From contig JAJDBS010000096.1 of NCBI GenBank assembly GCA_029261235.1, positions 1-34,847 of the forward strand: a stretch of 34,847 bases of DNA, in the 5' to 3' direction. Below the pieces are notes generated by a model. The model was not told the origin of the DNA, did no database searches, and saw only the letters and a list, made by a program, of their open reading frames with translations. This DNA is from Nitrospirales bacterium. GTDB lineage: Bacteria; Nitrospirota; Nitrospiria; Nitrospirales; UBA8639. Below are positions 34,383-34,847 of this stretch, in pieces; positions within the stretch are counted from its first letter, which is position 1; the number at the start of each line of letters is the position of its first letter. A program made the translations under genes and the position numbers.

Positions 34383-34847
34383 ATGACACGCATGATTCGC
34401 ATCTTTGATACGACGTTGCGAGATGGGGAACAGTCTCCTGGCGCCAGCATGAATATCGAAGAAAAGCTTCTCGTCGCAAAACAATTGGCACGACTGAATG
34501 TTGATATCATTGAAGCGGGTTTTGCTTTCAGCTCGCCGGGTGATTTTGAAGCGATTCAACGCATTGCTCAAGAGGTCGAAGGCCCGGTGATCTGTAGCTT
34601 AGCTCGGGCCAAACCTGAAGACATTGATCGAGCGTGGGAAGCACTGAAGGGTGCACCCAAACACCGAATTCATACTTTTCTGTCGTCGTCAGACATTCAT
34701 CTGAAGCATCAGTTTCGGATGACTCGTGAAGAAGCCATGACGCGAGCCGTGGAAATGGTTCGCCATGCACGAAGCTATGTCGAGGATGTTGAATATTCAC
34801 CGATGGATGCGACGCGTTCAGATCTTTCATATCTCTGTGAAGTGGTC
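34383..34847 (+). CDS. leuA: 2-isopropylmalate synthase, N-terminal part
   Basis: Partial: 155 codons from ATG 34383, open to the window end, preceded by GGAGGG. LeuA condenses 2-oxoisovalerate with acetyl-CoA, the first committed step to leucine. The sequence begins [20 protein letters not shown], the HMGL-like TIM-barrel start with the metal-binding Asp, then [34 protein letters not shown] and [17 protein letters not shown] close relative, citramalate synthase, cannot be ruled out from the fragment, but the pattern and the ilv context favour LeuA. It lies 61 bases after pssA. Confidence 0.93.
   Translation, partial: MTRMIRIFDTTLRDGEQSPGASMNIEEKLLVAKQLARLNVDIIEAGFAFSSPGDFEAIQRIAQEVEGPVICSLARAKPEDIDRAWEALKGAPKHRIHTFLSSSDIHLKHQFRMTREEAMTRAVEMVRHARSYVEDVEYSPMDATRSDLSYLCEVV

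Overview
The window looks like a chromosomal segment from a Nitrospira-like bacterium (phylum Nitrospirota) with roughly 50% GC. This is an inference from the housekeeping genes, the run ilvB-ilvN-ilvC-psd-pssA-leuA, and the overall style of the proteins. No rRNA or tRNA gene is present to anchor the taxonomy. It is a mosaic of two conserved metabolic blocks and an accessory region at about 2.2-15.8 kb.

Left edge (1-2265): the 3' end of comEC (DNA uptake channel), a convergent unrecognised gene with an acidic tail, and about 580 bases of gene-free DNA holding several hairpins.

Accessory island (2266-15892): a muramidase without a signal peptide; a giant 1852-residue protein that joins two lipase-type alpha/beta hydrolase domains, a possible macro/aminopeptidase-like domain, a CHAT caspase-like protease and a helical C-terminus; and a STAND NTPase (DUF4062 + nSTAND1 + formylglycine-generating-enzyme-like lectin fold). 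All three lie on the + strand. They are the best candidate here for an undescribed biological-conflict or programmed-cell-death system: a STAND sensor/switch next to a multi-effector hydrolase/protease. A trypsin-like protease and a small lipoprotein follow. They appear to share one small domain, and they lie between two same-orientation copies of a decayed gene; next to the second copy is a fragment of an ISL3-type transposase. This points to insertion, duplication and decay.

Housekeeping block (15893-24299): purH and purD (purine synthesis), a TsaC/Sua5-type tRNA t6A enzyme, a convergent RmlD-like reductase, a low-specificity threonine aldolase, two small unrecognised proteins, a GTG-started small beta-rich protein, and a ComM/YifB AAA ATPase.

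Membrane-fragment and kinase region (24421-27797): four short membrane-type reading frames on the - strand, overlapping or interrupted by a stop, then a transmembrane kinase-fold protein whose catalytic residues are missing (pseudokinase) and whose outer part carries 189-bp tandem repeats.

Right block (28028-34847): bioF on the - strand, diverging from an ilvB-ilvN-ilvC-psd-pssA-leuA cluster. This cluster makes branched-chain amino acids (acetolactate synthase large and small subunits, ketol-acid reductoisomerase, isopropylmalate synthase) with two phospholipid genes (phosphatidylserine synthase and decarboxylase) embedded. leuA runs off the window end.
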